Assembly (NCBI GenBank): GCA_051859505.1
Contig: JBHYFN010000004.1
Span: forward strand, 1-64,000
Length of the DNA: 64,000 bases
Reading direction: 5' to 3'
DNA from: JAFIEN01 sp051859505
GTDB taxonomy: Bacteria > Pseudomonadota > Alphaproteobacteria > Rhodobacterales > Rhodobacteraceae
The number at the start of each line of letters is the position of its first letter. Positions within the stretch are counted from its first letter, which is position 1. The notes beneath the pieces are model-generated. The model searched no databases. It saw nothing but the letters and a program-made list of their open reading frames with translations, and was not told the DNA's origin. Of the stretch, positions 41,530 through 52,105 are shown piece after piece. Position numbers and translations under genes: made by a program.

Positions 41530-42607
41530 GGCGCTCTCGCCGGGGGCAACCATCGGCATTCTGGGTGGCGGCCAGCTGGGGCGGATGCTGTCGATGGCGG
41601 CCGCGCGGCTTGGGTTTCGCTGCCACATCTTCGAACCCGCCGCCGATTGCCCGGCGGCGGATGTGTGCCATCAGGTGACGACCGCGCCCTACGAGGATGC
41701 CGCCGCCCTGCGGCGCTTTGCCCAAAGCGTCGATGTCGTGACTTACGAGTTCGAGAATGTGCCCTCCGAGGCGCTGGACCTGATCGAATCCCTGGTGCCG
41801 ATCCGCCCGGGGCGGCTTGCCCTTTCGACATCGCAGGATCGGCTGACGGAAAAGACATGGCTTGCGGGCCTTGGCCTTGCCACCGCGCCCTTTGCGCCGG
41901 TCGACAGCCTGGAGGATCTGACGGCGGCGCTGGCGCGGATCGGGGTGCCGTCGATCCTCAAGACGCGCCGGCTGGGCTATGACGGCAAGGGGCAGGTCCG
42001 CATCACCGACCCCGACCAGGCGGCCGAGGCCTTGGCGGCGCTGGGTGGCGCGCCATCGGTGCTCGAGGGCTTTGTCGGGTTCGAGCGCGAGGTCTCGGTC
42101 ATCGCGGCCCGGGGGATCGACGGGGCGGTCTCGGCCTTCGATCCGGGCGAGAACCTGCACGAAGCGGGCATCCTGCGAAAGACGACCGTGCCTGCGACGC
42201 TCAGCCGGGCCGAGCGCACCGATGCCGTGCTGATCGCGGCACGGATCCTGAACGGGTTGGACTATGTGGGCGTGATCGGGGTCGAGCTTTTCGTGACCGA
42301 AGCCGGCCTGATCGTCAACGAATTCGCCCCGCGCGTGCACAATTCCGGGCACTGGACGCAGAACGGCTGTCTGATCGACCAGTTCGAACAGCATATCCGT
42401 GCCATCGCCGGCTGGCCTTTGGGCGACGGGCGGCGGCATTCCGACGTGGTGATGGAGAACCTGATCGGCGCGGATGTGGAGCGTGTGCCGGAGCTGTCCG
42501 ATGGCAGCTGCGCCCTGCACCTTTACGGCAAGGGTGCCGCCCGGCCGGGCCGCAAGATGGGCCATCTGAACCGGATCACCGGGCCTGCGGGCGGATCAGG
42601 CGGCTAG
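41522..42607 (+). CDS. purK: N5-carboxyaminoimidazole ribonucleotide synthase
   Basis: PurK makes N5-CAIR from AIR, ATP and bicarbonate for PurE. The 361-aa ATP-grasp protein has the N-terminal GILGGGQLGRMLSMAAARLG (residues 11-30), ILKTRRLGYDGKGQ and, late, EFAPRVHNSGHWTQNGC. It is coupled to purE by 8 bases. Its TAG stop lies within a CTAG palindrome (42604-42607) that also provides the stop codon of the convergent hydrolase gene. Confidence 0.96.
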   Translation: MSEALSPGATIGILGGGQLGRMLSMAAARLGFRCHIFEPAADCPAADVCHQVTTAPYEDAAALRRFAQSVDVVTYEFENVPSEALDLIESLVPIRPGRLALSTSQDRLTEKTWLAGLGLATAPFAPVDSLEDLTAALARIGVPSILKTRRLGYDGKGQVRITDPDQAAEALAALGGAPSVLEGFVGFEREVSVIAARGIDGAVSAFDPGENLHEAGILRKTTVPATLSRAERTDAVLIAARILNGLDYVGVIGVELFVTEAGLIVNEFAPRVHNSGHWTQNGCLIDQFEQHIRAIAGWPLGDGRRHSDVVMENLIGADVERVPELSDGSCALHLYGKGAARPGRKMGHLNRITGPAGGSGG

Positions 42608-43341
42608 TCGGACCCGAAGAGCACGTCCATCAGCGACAGATCGCGATCAAAGCGTCCGTCGCGCAGGAAGGCCAGGATCTCGGCGATGACCAGCGGGTTG
42701 TTCATCATGAAGGTGTGGCTGACCGGCAGGACGATGTGATCGGTCATCCCCTCCAGCTTGGTGGATTCGACCGAGACCTTGCCATCGTCATCGCCCTCGA
42801 TCATCGCCGAGGTGATGGGGTTCAGCGACACGTTCCCCGCGATGATCCCGACCTCATAGGCCGGCAGGTCGAGGGCATTCGGCAGGCTTTCGGCATCGGT
42901 TCCCAGTTGCAGGCCCGCCGGCCCGTTCATCCACTGAAACGGCTCGAAATCTCCGAACACGTCAACCAGTTCCGAACCGGCATTGGGCGGGGCCAGCATG
43001 ACCACACGCCCCATCTTTTCCGGGCGGTTCTCTGTCAGCCAGGCCCGGGCAAGGATGCCGCCCATCGAATGGGTCACGAAATGCACCGTGGCATCGCCGC
43101 ATTCGGCCACGTCACGGGGCAGGTTCTCGGCCACAAGTTCCTCGATCGTCTGCTCGGTCGAGGGGTAGCCGTTGTTCACCACCCGGTAGCCCTCGGATTC
43201 GAGGATCTGCTGCAGCGGAAAGAACGAGAATTCGGTCCGCGCCAGCCCGTGCAGAAGAATGACGCATTCGTCCGAATGCGCCCCGGCCTGCGCCTTGTTG
43301 GCAGAGAAAAGTCCTGCAAGCACAATCAACACCCTTATCAT
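42604..43341 (-). CDS. Secreted alpha/beta-hydrolase (lipase-like)
   Basis: A 245-aa hydrolase with a Sec signal peptide of about 19 residues ending AQA. The oxyanion motif is ILLHGLARTEFSF, the nucleophile elbow is THSMGG (Ser near residue 92), and a late His in LPVSHTFMMNN with an acidic residue before it would complete the triad. These are features of PGAP1-like or esterase/lipase enzymes acting in the periplasm. It ends on the purK stop. Substrate unknown. Confidence 0.87.
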   Translation of the reverse strand: MIRVLIVLAGLFSANKAQAGAHSDECVILLHGLARTEFSFFPLQQILESEGYRVVNNGYPSTEQTIEELVAENLPRDVAECGDATVHFVTHSMGGILARAWLTENRPEKMGRVVMLAPPNAGSELVDVFGDFEPFQWMNGPAGLQLGTDAESLPNALDLPAYEVGIIAGNVSLNPITSAMIEGDDDGKVSVESTKLEGMTDHIVLPVSHTFMMNNPLVIAEILAFLRDGRFDRDLSLMDVLFGSD

Positions 43342-43430
43342 GCGGTGATATCTAGGGCCTGCAGATGACGTTTTGAAGTCAGGAATAGCCTACCCTTGCG
43401 GCTTCTTGCGCAACCGGGCAGGTTTCCGCC

Positions 43431-43898
43431 ATGCCCTCTGCGCCCTCTCCTCGTCTGGCCGTGCGCGCCGTTCTGATCCACGACACGCGCCTCCTGCTGG
43501 TCAATGCGTGGAAGGGCCGCGACCACCTGTGGTGCGCGCCGGGTGGCGGGGTGGAGTGTCACAGCTCGCTGCCCGACAATCTTCGGCGCGAAGTGCATGA
43601 GGAGACGGGGCTGGTGATCGCGGTGGGGGCACCCTGCCTTGTGAACGAGTTTCACGATCCCGAAGGCAGTTTCCATCAGGTCGACATCTATTTCCGCTGC
43701 ACGCTTGTAAGCGGCGATCCGGCCGGCGACTGGACCGACCCGGAAGGGGTGGTCACGCATCGGCGCTGGGTCACGCGGGACGAGATGGCCGGAGTGCAGG
43801 TCAAGCCCGACAGCCTTGCCGCCGTCGCATGGAGTAGCGCGGGGGGCAGCGCGGGCGAGGGGGTGCTGTACGATCCTCTCGAACCGATCGTCCGTTAG
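43431..43898 (+). CDS. Nudix hydrolase
   Basis: A 155-aa Nudix-family protein that should hydrolyse a nucleoside diphosphate linked to another group. The Nudix box is GGVECHSSLPDNLRREVHEETGL: the REVHEETGL end is perfect, but the first Glu of the consensus (G-x5-E) is Ser. The metal-binding Glu residues remain. The C-terminal WVTRDEMAGVQVKPDSLAAVAW fits the MutT/ADP-ribose group. It diverges from the lipase-like gene across 90 bases. Confidence 0.86.
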   Translation: MPSAPSPRLAVRAVLIHDTRLLLVNAWKGRDHLWCAPGGGVECHSSLPDNLRREVHEETGLVIAVGAPCLVNEFHDPEGSFHQVDIYFRCTLVSGDPAGDWTDPEGVVTHRRWVTRDEMAGVQVKPDSLAAVAWSSAGGSAGEGVLYDPLEPIVR

Positions 43899-43918
43899 GG
43901 GGCACCGCCAAAAGCGAA

Positions 43919-43941
43919 GGGGCCCGCCTATGGCGAGCCCC
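43919..43941 (-). terminator. Stem-loop terminator of groESL
   Basis: GGGGC-c-CGCC pairs with GGCG-a-GCCCC around a TAT loop (one mismatch). On the minus strand it is followed by CTTCGCTTTTGG, a modest T-rich tail. It lies 43 bases after the groEL stop. Confidence 0.65.
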
Positions 43942-43983
43942 CAGCATTTCGGTCAGACCCGAACGGTGATGATCCCGAAGGGA

Positions 43984-45636
<1,653 letters not shown>

Positions 45637-45675
45637 CTGTCAGCTCCTCTGGATTGACCTGGGATGTGGATCGGC

Positions 45676-45987
45676 TCAGGCGGCTTTCGCGGCGGCCTTG
45701 GCGTCCATGATCCCCAGAATGTCGGATTCCTTCATGATCAGCAGCTCTTCGCCGTCGATCGTGACCTCGGTGCCCGACCATTTGCCGAACAGGATGCGAT
45801 CACCGGCCTTGACGGCCATCTCGATCAGCTCGCCCGAATCCTTGCGGGCGCCCGGGCCGCAGGCGACGACTTCGCCTTCGGCAGGCTTTTCCTTGGCGGA
45901 ATCGGGAATGATCAGACCGCCCTTGGTCTTTTCCTCGCTCTGCACACGGCGCACAAGCACCCGGTCGTGAAGCGGTTTGAAGGTCAT
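45676..45987 (-). CDS. groES: Co-chaperonin GroES (10 kDa)
   Basis: GroES is the heptameric lid of the GroEL chamber. The 103-aa protein has the mobile-loop region SEEKTKGGLIIPDSAKE and the signature KAGDRILFGKWSGTEV. It is the first gene of the operon, with a CIRCE operator and a heat-shock-type promoter upstream. A C-terminal KAAAKAA extension is slightly longer than in E. coli. Confidence 0.98.
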   Translation of the reverse strand: MTFKPLHDRVLVRRVQSEEKTKGGLIIPDSAKEKPAEGEVVACGPGARKDSGELIEMAVKAGDRILFGKWSGTEVTIDGEELLIMKESDILGIMDAKAAAKAA

Positions 45988-46018
45988 CTCTGAAGCTCCT
46001 CAGCACTCAGTTTGATTT

Positions 46019-46045
46019 TTAGCACTCGCCATCGGTGAGTGCTAG
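46019..46045 (-). promoter_or_regulatory. CIRCE element (HrcA operator) of groESL
   Basis: TTAGCACTC, a 9-base spacer and GAGTGCTAG match the CIRCE consensus TTAGCACTC-N9-GAGTGCTAA except for the last base. Located 32 bases before the groES start; HrcA repression is expected. hrcA itself is not in the window. Confidence 0.96.
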
Positions 46046-46053
46046 CAGAGCGC

Positions 46054-46082
46054 CATTTAGGCAGCGCGGATCGGGCTGTCAA
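46054..46082 (-). promoter_or_regulatory. groESL promoter
   Basis: On the minus strand TTGACA (46077-46082, preceded by C) and TAAATG (46054-46059) are separated by 17 bases. CTTGACA also fits the heat-shock sigma -35 element. CIRCE lies just downstream at the expected start site. Confidence 0.6.
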
Positions 46083-46183
46083 GACGGTCGGAGGCGCCTG
46101 TCTCGGGGTTTGGCCGCAACCGGGGTTGCAGGCCAGAGAGGCCGGCCCTACCTACTGACCAGCCCCTGTTGCGGAGTGAGTTG

Positions 46184-47191
46184 ATGCTGTCCCGAGTTGC
46201 CGTCCTGTGCCTGTCCTTCGTTGCCGCCGTCCTGTCCGCCACCCTGGCCGAGGCGCGCTGCACCGGGCCAAGCCTGATGGAGCGGCTGTCGGACCCCCAG
46301 CGCCAAGCCCTTGCCACCGCGATCGAGGATACGCCCTATGCGCGCGGCCTGCTCTGGTCGGCCGAACGGGACGGGCAGCGCCTGACCGTGGTCGGCACGA
46401 TGCATATCTTCCACGAAGGTCACGCGGCGATCATCGAACGCCTCGCGCCGGTGATGGACGAGGTGGATCTTGTCCTGCTTGAAATGACCTCGGCCGAAGA
46501 AGAGCAGATGCAGGAGGCGATGACGAACGACCCCTCGCTCATGTTCCTGACCGATGGCCCCACCCTTCCCGAGATCCTGGACGAGGATACCTGGCAGGCC
46601 CTTGCCGATGCGCTGCGCGCCCGCGAGATCCCGCCCTTCATGGGGGCCAAGTTCCAGCCCTGGTTCCTGATGCTGACGCTCTCGATGCCCGCCTGCGCGA
46701 TGGATTACCTCTTTGCGGGCGATCTGGGGCTGGACGGCATGATCATGGATCTTGCCGACAGCCGGTCGGTGCCGATGCAGGCGCTCGAGGCGTGGGACAC
46801 GCTTTTCGTGTTGTTTCAGGAAGAGAGCCTCGAGGAGCAGATCGACTATCTGCGGATCAGCGTCCTGCAGCCCGAAGACCTTGCCGAGGAGATGTTCGTC
46901 GCCATGATCGACAGCTATTTCAGCGGCGAGATCGCCGAGATCTGGGAGCTGTCGCGCATCGCGCTCGATTTCGCCGTGGGGATGGAGCCGGACGAGGCCG
47001 AGGCCCTGTTCGAGATGACCGAAGAGGCCCTGCTGAACCGCCGCAATCACGACTGGATCCCGGTGATCGAAGCGGCGGCCGCAACCCATGGCCATGTGAT
47101 GGTCGCCGCTGGCGCGGCGCATATGCCCGGCGAACAGGGCGTCTTGCGGCTTCTGGAGGAACAGGGCTGGACGATCCGCCCGCTTCCGTAA
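46184..47191 (+). CDS. TraB/GumN family protein
   Basis: A 335-aa protein with a Sec signal peptide (SRVAVLCLSFVAAVLSATLAEA). The TraB/GumN family is a putative metal-dependent protease related to Tiki enzymes; motif VGTMHIFHEGH near residue 72 and the late VAAGAAHMPGEQGVL carry the conserved His pair. The start at 46184 has GGAG 7 bases upstream; a TTG at 46169 is less likely. It diverges from groES across 196 bases. Periplasmic, substrate unknown. Confidence 0.87.
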   Translation: MLSRVAVLCLSFVAAVLSATLAEARCTGPSLMERLSDPQRQALATAIEDTPYARGLLWSAERDGQRLTVVGTMHIFHEGHAAIIERLAPVMDEVDLVLLEMTSAEEEQMQEAMTNDPSLMFLTDGPTLPEILDEDTWQALADALRAREIPPFMGAKFQPWFLMLTLSMPACAMDYLFAGDLGLDGMIMDLADSRSVPMQALEAWDTLFVLFQEESLEEQIDYLRISVLQPEDLAEEMFVAMIDSYFSGEIAEIWELSRIALDFAVGMEPDEAEALFEMTEEALLNRRNHDWIPVIEAAAATHGHVMVAAGAAHMPGEQGVLRLLEEQGWTIRPLP

Positions 47192-47290
47192 CCTGCAACT
47201 GCCGACCCTACGGGACGGCCGCGCCCGTGGCGGCGTGACATCCCTGCCCGGCCTTCCTATAAGGCGCCAAACCCAACCGATCAGGACTTC

Positions 47291-48211
47291 ATGATGACCA
47301 CGCTCGTCTTCGGCCACAAATCGCCCGACACCGATTCCACCGGCTCCGCCATCATCTGGGCCTGGTATCTTGACCATACCGGGCAGAAGGCCGAACCCCG
47401 CCTTCTGGGCACCCCCAATACCGAGGCGCAATTCGTGGCCAGCCGCTGGGGCTTTGACCTGCCCCCCGTGCTGTCGGATGTCGAGGATGGCCAGCCTTGC
47501 GTGATCGTCGACACCAACAACCCCGCCGAGCTTCCCGCCAATATCAACAAGGCGGATGTGCTGGCGATCATCGACCATCACAAGCTGGTCGGCGGGCTTG
47601 AGACGAAGGGCCCGATCGAGATCACGATCCGCCCCGTCGCCTGCACCGCGACTCTGCTCTATCAACTCATGGGCCCCCATACCGGCCATCTGCCCGAAGG
47701 GATCCGCGGGCTGATCCTGTCCTGCATCCTGTCCGACACGCTTGAATTCCGCTCGCCCACCACAACGGATATTGATCGGCAGGTCGCCGAGCATCTGGCG
47801 CAAGGTCTGGGCATCGACATCCCCTCCTATGCCGCCGAGATGTTCGCGGCGAAATCCGACGTCTCGGCCTTTTCGGATGCCGAGCTTCTGCGGATGGACA
47901 GCAAGGAATACGAGGTCGACGGCGTGCAGTTCCGCGTCTCGGTGCTGGAAACCACCGCGCCCGCCACGGTGCTGGACCGCAAGGACAGCCTGATGAAGTC
48001 GATGGTCGATGTCGCGAAAGAGGACGGCGCCGATCAGGTGCTGCTCTTTGTCGTCGATATCCTGCGGGAAGAGGCGACGATGCTGATCCCCAACGAGCTG
48101 ACGAAAACGGTCGCCGAGAAATCCTTTGGCGCGACGGTCAGCGGCGATACGGTCGTCCTGCCCGGCGTGATGAGCCGCAAGAAGCAGATCATCCCCGCGC
48201 TCAAGGTCTGA
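47291..48211 (+). CDS. ppaC: Manganese-dependent inorganic pyrophosphatase, family II
   Basis: PpaC hydrolyses pyrophosphate, pulling biosynthetic reactions. The 306-aa DHH-type enzyme has GHKSPDTDS (H9, D13, D15), VIVDTNNPAEL, the DHH motif IIDHHK (D95, H96, H97) and the C-terminal DHHA2 domain ending in VLPGVMSRKKQIIPAL. Family II enzymes use Mn or Co, unlike the common family I Ppa, and are known in Rhodobacter. The next gene, a HAD hydrolase, starts 3 bases later. Confidence 0.96.
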   Translation: MMTTLVFGHKSPDTDSTGSAIIWAWYLDHTGQKAEPRLLGTPNTEAQFVASRWGFDLPPVLSDVEDGQPCVIVDTNNPAELPANINKADVLAIIDHHKLVGGLETKGPIEITIRPVACTATLLYQLMGPHTGHLPEGIRGLILSCILSDTLEFRSPTTTDIDRQVAEHLAQGLGIDIPSYAAEMFAAKSDVSAFSDAELLRMDSKEYEVDGVQFRVSVLETTAPATVLDRKDSLMKSMVDVAKEDGADQVLLFVVDILREEATMLIPNELTKTVAEKSFGATVSGDTVVLPGVMSRKKQIIPALKV

Positions 48212-48214
48212 CCC

Positions 48215-49087
48215 ATGGCCCGCATCATCCAGAGCTTCGCCGAGGTCTCGGACCAATACGACGCAGCTTTCGTCGATCTCTGGGGCTGCATGCACAACGG
48301 GATCGCCGCCTTCCCGGCGGCGGTCGCGGCAATGCAGGCTTTCCGCGCCAAGGGGGGCCGGGTCATCTTCGTGACCAACGCGCCCCGCCCGCGTGGCCCG
48401 GTCGAGGAGCAACTCGAAAAGCTGGGCGTGCCGCGCGACAGCTATGACGCGGTGGCCACTTCGGGCGATTCGGCGCGGGTGGCGATGTTCCGGGGTGTCG
48501 TGGGCCGGAAGGTCTGGTTCATCGGCGAAGAGGGCGACCAGAGCTTTTTCGTGCCGCCCAAGGTCGTCACCGACCCGGTCGAGATCACGCAAGTGCCCCT
48601 GGCCGAGGCCGAAGGGATCGTCTGCACCGGCCCCTTCGACCGGTTCGAGGATCCGTCGGTCTATCGTCCGCAGTTCCTTGCCGCCAAGACGCGGGGCCTG
48701 AAGCTCCTCTGCGCCAATCCCGATATCGTCGTGGACCGGGGCGAGACGCGGGAATGGTGCGCGGGCGCGCTGGCCCAGCTTTATACCGAGATGGGGGGCG
48801 AGAGCCTGTATTTCGGCAAGCCCCATCCGCCGATCTACGACCTTGCCCGCACCCGGCTGTCCGAAGTGGGCGGCGTGGTGAACGATGCCCGGATCATCGC
48901 CATCGGCGACGGGATCGGCACCGATATCAAGGGCGCCATGGGCGAGGATCTGGACAGCCTCTTCATCACCGGCGGGCTTGCGGCAGCCGAGACGCGCACC
49001 AAGGACCAGCCCGACCCCGAGGCGCTGGACGCCTTCCTTGAGGAAGCGCAGACGAATGCCACCTATGCGATGGGCTTCCTGCGCTGA
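48215..49087 (+). CDS. TIGR01459 family HAD-type hydrolase
   Basis: A 290-aa HAD-superfamily phosphatase. The nucleophile motif is FVDLWGCMHNG, with Trp where the common class IIA motif has Asp-Gly-Val (DxDGV), as in the TIGR01459 subgroup. FVTNAPRP supplies motif II, and GDGIGTDIKGAMGEDL the acidic motif. A C2 cap lies between. Substrate unknown; class IIA relatives dephosphorylate sugar phosphates and nucleotides. It forms a likely operon with ppaC. Confidence 0.88.
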   Translation: MARIIQSFAEVSDQYDAAFVDLWGCMHNGIAAFPAAVAAMQAFRAKGGRVIFVTNAPRPRGPVEEQLEKLGVPRDSYDAVATSGDSARVAMFRGVVGRKVWFIGEEGDQSFFVPPKVVTDPVEITQVPLAEAEGIVCTGPFDRFEDPSVYRPQFLAAKTRGLKLLCANPDIVVDRGETREWCAGALAQLYTEMGGESLYFGKPHPPIYDLARTRLSEVGGVVNDARIIAIGDGIGTDIKGAMGEDLDSLFITGGLAAAETRTKDQPDPEALDAFLEEAQTNATYAMGFLR

Positions 49088-49172
49088 GGCGGCTTGACTT
49101 TCTGCGCCCGCAAAGCAATAAAGTTACTCGCGGCACCGTCCGCGTGATCATTTATTGCGAGGCGACTTCGCC

Positions 49173-49616
49173 ATGCTGGACAACATGCCCCGGGGAACGA
49201 TCTGCATCGAAGACCTCGAGATCGGGATGATCCGGTCCCTGCGCAAGCAGGTGACCGACCGCGATATCGAGCTGTTTGCCGAGGTCTCGACCGACCGCAA
49301 CCCCGTCCATCTTGACGAGGATTATGCCCAGGACACGATCTTTGGCGGGCGCATCGCGCATGGGATGCTGACGGCGGGCCTTGTTTCGGCGGTGATCGGG
49401 GAACAGTTGCCGGGGCATGGCACCGTCTATCTGGGCCAGTCGATCCGCTTCCTTGGCCCGGTCCGGCCCGGCGACACGGTGACAGCCGAGGTCGAGGTGA
49501 CGGCCATTGACCACGCCAAGCGCCGCGTCACGATGGACACGCGCTGCCTCGTGGATGGCAAGAAGGTTCTTGCCGGCGAGGCGCTGGTCCTGGCCCCCTC
49601 GCGCAAGTTCGACTGA
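49173..49616 (+). CDS. MaoC-like (R)-specific enoyl-CoA hydratase domain protein
   Basis: A 147-aa hot-dog-fold protein of the MaoC/(R)-hydratase family. The hydratase motif is DRNPVHLDEDYAQDTIFGGRIAHGMLTAGL, with the catalytic Asp and His. These enzymes hydrate trans-2-enoyl-CoA, linking beta-oxidation to polyhydroxyalkanoate synthesis (PhaJ-type). The start at 49173 was preferred over a TTG at 49155. It lies between the HAD hydrolase and ribF; a pha operon is not nearby. Confidence 0.9.
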   Translation: MLDNMPRGTICIEDLEIGMIRSLRKQVTDRDIELFAEVSTDRNPVHLDEDYAQDTIFGGRIAHGMLTAGLVSAVIGEQLPGHGTVYLGQSIRFLGPVRPGDTVTAEVEVTAIDHAKRRVTMDTRCLVDGKKVLAGEALVLAPSRKFD

Positions 49617-49664
49617 CCGCCAGCGCCGCTTGCACGCCCCGGCAAGGGGCGCTACCCACGCCCC

Positions 49665-50603
49665 ATGCGCATCATCCGCGACCCCCGTTTCATCGACCCG
49701 GCCGACCGCGGCGCCGCCGTGGCCATCGGCAATTTCGACGGGGTGCATCTGGGCCACCGCGCGGTGATCGACCTGGCCCGGGATGCAGCCGAACAGGCCG
49801 GGGCCCCCCTTGGGATCGTGACCTTCGAACCCCATCCCCGACAGGTCTTTGCCCCGGATGCCCCGCCCTTCCGCCTGATGAACGCAGGCGCCCGGGCGCA
49901 TCGGCTGGAAAAGCTCGGTGTCGAGAAACTGTATGAACTGCCCTTCAACGCGGCCCTTCAGGGCCTTTCCGCGCAGGAATTCGCAAGCCGCATCCTGTCC
50001 GAGCAACTGGGGCTGGCCCATGTCGTTGTCGGTGCGGACTTCTGTTTCGGCAAGGGCCGGACGGGCACGGCCGACGACCTGCGCCGCTTCGGGGCCGAGA
50101 TGGGCTTTGGCGTGACCGTCTCTCCTCTGCTCGATATCGGCGGGGGGGCGGTCTCCTCGACCGCGATCCGGCTGGCGCTGACCGAGGGCCGCCCCGGCGA
50201 TGCGGCGGCCATGCTGGGCCACTGGCACCGGATCGAGGGCGAGGTGATCCGCGGCGACCAGCGCGGGCGCGACCTTGGCTATCCGACGGCCAACATGTCG
50301 ATCAGCGGCCTGCATCCGCCCCGCTTCGGGGTCTATGCCGTCAAGGTCGACGTGCTCGACGGGCCACATCAGGGCAGCTACGACGGGGCCGCCTCGATCG
50401 GGGTGCGCCCGATGTTCGGCGACAACCTGCCCAATTGCGAAAGCTTCCTCTTCGATTTCAAGGGCGATCTCTACGGGGCTACCCTCTCGGTCGCGCTGGT
50501 CGAATTCCTGCGGCCCGAGATGAAATTCGACAGCCTCGAGGCGCTGATCACCCAGATGGGCGCGGATTGCGACCGGGCGCGGGCGCTCCTTTCCAATGTC
50601 TGA
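49665..50603 (+). CDS. ribF: Bifunctional riboflavin kinase / FAD synthetase
   Basis: RibF phosphorylates riboflavin to FMN and adenylylates it to FAD. In 312 aa the N-terminal FAD synthetase shows IGNFDGVHLGH (residues 21-31) and the middle VVGADFCFGKGRTG; the C-terminal kinase has VIRGDQRGRDLGYPTANM near 191. Both sites appear intact. It overlaps the cysteine-cluster gene by 8 bases. Confidence 0.95.
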   Translation: MRIIRDPRFIDPADRGAAVAIGNFDGVHLGHRAVIDLARDAAEQAGAPLGIVTFEPHPRQVFAPDAPPFRLMNAGARAHRLEKLGVEKLYELPFNAALQGLSAQEFASRILSEQLGLAHVVVGADFCFGKGRTGTADDLRRFGAEMGFGVTVSPLLDIGGGAVSSTAIRLALTEGRPGDAAAMLGHWHRIEGEVIRGDQRGRDLGYPTANMSISGLHPPRFGVYAVKVDVLDGPHQGSYDGAASIGVRPMFGDNLPNCESFLFDFKGDLYGATLSVALVEFLRPEMKFDSLEALITQMGADCDRARALLSNV

Positions 50604-51051
50604 GACCTTGCGCCCGCGCTTCTGGGAGCGCATCCCGCTCGAGAAGCTGACCCGCCCGGAGTGGGAGGCGCTCTGCGACGGCTGCGGCAAATGCTGCCTC
50701 AACAAGCTTGAGGACGAGGAAACGGGCGAGGTTGCCCTGACGCGCGTGGCCTGCCGCCTGCTGGACGGCGAAAGCTGCCGCTGCGCGCAATACCCGATCC
50801 GCCACCAGTTCGTGCCCGAATGCATCGTGCTGACGCCCGCGACGCTGGCGAAGAACCTTTACTGGCTGCCGCAGACCTGTGCCTATCGCCTGCGCCACGA
50901 GAGGCGACCGCTTTACGACTGGCACCCGCTGGTCTCGGGCGATCCCGAAAGCGTGCACCGGGCCGGCGTCTCGGTCCGGGGGATGACGGTGCCCGAGTTC
51001 GAGGTGGACGAGGAAGACTGGGAAAACCACATCATCGAGGAGCCGCTCTGA
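50596..51051 (+). CDS. YcgN family cysteine-cluster protein
   Basis: A 151-aa protein of the UPF0260/YcgN family. The N-terminal CDGCGKCCLNKLED (C33, C36, C39, C40) and a later GESCRCAQYPIRHQFVPEC provide the conserved Cys cluster, which is expected to bind iron-sulfur or zinc. The family has no established reaction. It is coupled to ribF by an 8-base overlap and ends one base before the next gene. Confidence 0.9.
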   Translation: MSETLRPRFWERIPLEKLTRPEWEALCDGCGKCCLNKLEDEETGEVALTRVACRLLDGESCRCAQYPIRHQFVPECIVLTPATLAKNLYWLPQTCAYRLRHERRPLYDWHPLVSGDPESVHRAGVSVRGMTVPEFEVDEEDWENHIIEEPL

Positions 51052-51052
51052 C

Positions 51053-52102
51053 ATGTTCTTTGCCTCGGACAATGCGGGCCCTGCCCATCCCAAGGTGATC
51101 GAGGCCATTGCACGCGCCAATACCGACCATGCGCCCGCCTATGGGGCCGATGCGCTGATGGACGAGGTGCGCGAGAGGATCCGGTCGGTCTTTGGCGCGC
51201 CGGAGGCGGCGGTCTATCTGGTGGCGACGGGGACGGCGGCCAATGCGCTTTTGCTGGCCACGCTCTCACGGCCGTGGGAGACGATCTTCTGCACGCCCAT
51301 GGCCCATATCCACGAGGATGAGTGCAACGCGCCCGAATTCTTTTCGGGCGGTGCCAAGCTGACGCTGGTGCCGGATGAGGATGCCAAGCTGACCGTGCCC
51401 GCGCTGCGCCGCGCCATCGAGGCGGAAGAGACGCGCGGCGTGCACGGGCCGCAGCGGGGGCCGGTCAGCCTGACCCAGGCGACCGAGAAGGGCACGGTCT
51501 ATAGCCTGGCCGAGATACGCGCGATCGGCGCGCTGGCGCGGGAGTTCGGGCTGCCGGTCCATATGGACGGGGCACGCTTCGCCAATGCGCTGGTGACGCT
51601 GGGATGCAGCGCGGGCGAGATGACGAAAGCTGTCGGGGTGGATGCGGTCAGTTTCGGGGGGACGAAGAACGGTTTGATGGGGGTCGAGGCCTGCGTGATC
51701 TTCGACCCCGCCCGCGCGCAGGAATTCGAGCTGCGCCGCAAGCGGGGCGCGCATCTCTTTTCCAAGCATCGCTATCTGTCCGCACAGATGCTGGCCTATC
51801 TGACCGACGACCTCTGGCTCGAGATGGCGGGCCTGGCGAATGCAAAGCTGGGGCGGCTGGTCAGCGGGCTGGAACAGGTGCCGGGCTGCCGGATGGCCTG
51901 GAAACCGGAGGCGAACCTGGTCTTTGCCGAACTGCCGCGCAGGCTTCATCAGCGCGCCCTGGCGGCCGGTGCGCAATACTACCTCTGGGGTGGTGATGCG
52001 GGAAGCGGGGATCCGGATGAGCCCTTGCTGGCCCGCTTCGTCTGCGACTGGTCGCTGCCAGAGGCTTCGATTGACCGCTTCCTCGACATTCTTGCCGGGT
52101 GA
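51053..52102 (+). CDS. ltaE: Low-specificity L-threonine aldolase (beta-eliminating lyase family)
   Basis: A PLP enzyme expected to split L-threonine or allo-threonine to glycine and acetaldehyde. The 349-aa protein begins SDNAGPAHPKVIEAI, has the active-site Lys in VSFGGTKNGLMG (K205), and the PLP-binding HMDGARFANAL. Length and motifs match LtaE. It starts one base after the YcgN gene and is followed by two tandem hairpins before prs. Confidence 0.92.
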   Translation: MFFASDNAGPAHPKVIEAIARANTDHAPAYGADALMDEVRERIRSVFGAPEAAVYLVATGTAANALLLATLSRPWETIFCTPMAHIHEDECNAPEFFSGGAKLTLVPDEDAKLTVPALRRAIEAEETRGVHGPQRGPVSLTQATEKGTVYSLAEIRAIGALAREFGLPVHMDGARFANALVTLGCSAGEMTKAVGVDAVSFGGTKNGLMGVEACVIFDPARAQEFELRRKRGAHLFSKHRYLSAQMLAYLTDDLWLEMAGLANAKLGRLVSGLEQVPGCRMAWKPEANLVFAELPRRLHQRALAAGAQYYLWGGDAGSGDPDEPLLARFVCDWSLPEASIDRFLDILAG

Positions 52103-52105
52103 CAG

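Noticed and set aside
46148..48826. Minus-strand open frame of about 890 codons
   Set aside because: Antisense to TraB/GumN, ppaC and HAD genes; no domain, and composition matches a GC-skewed shadow.
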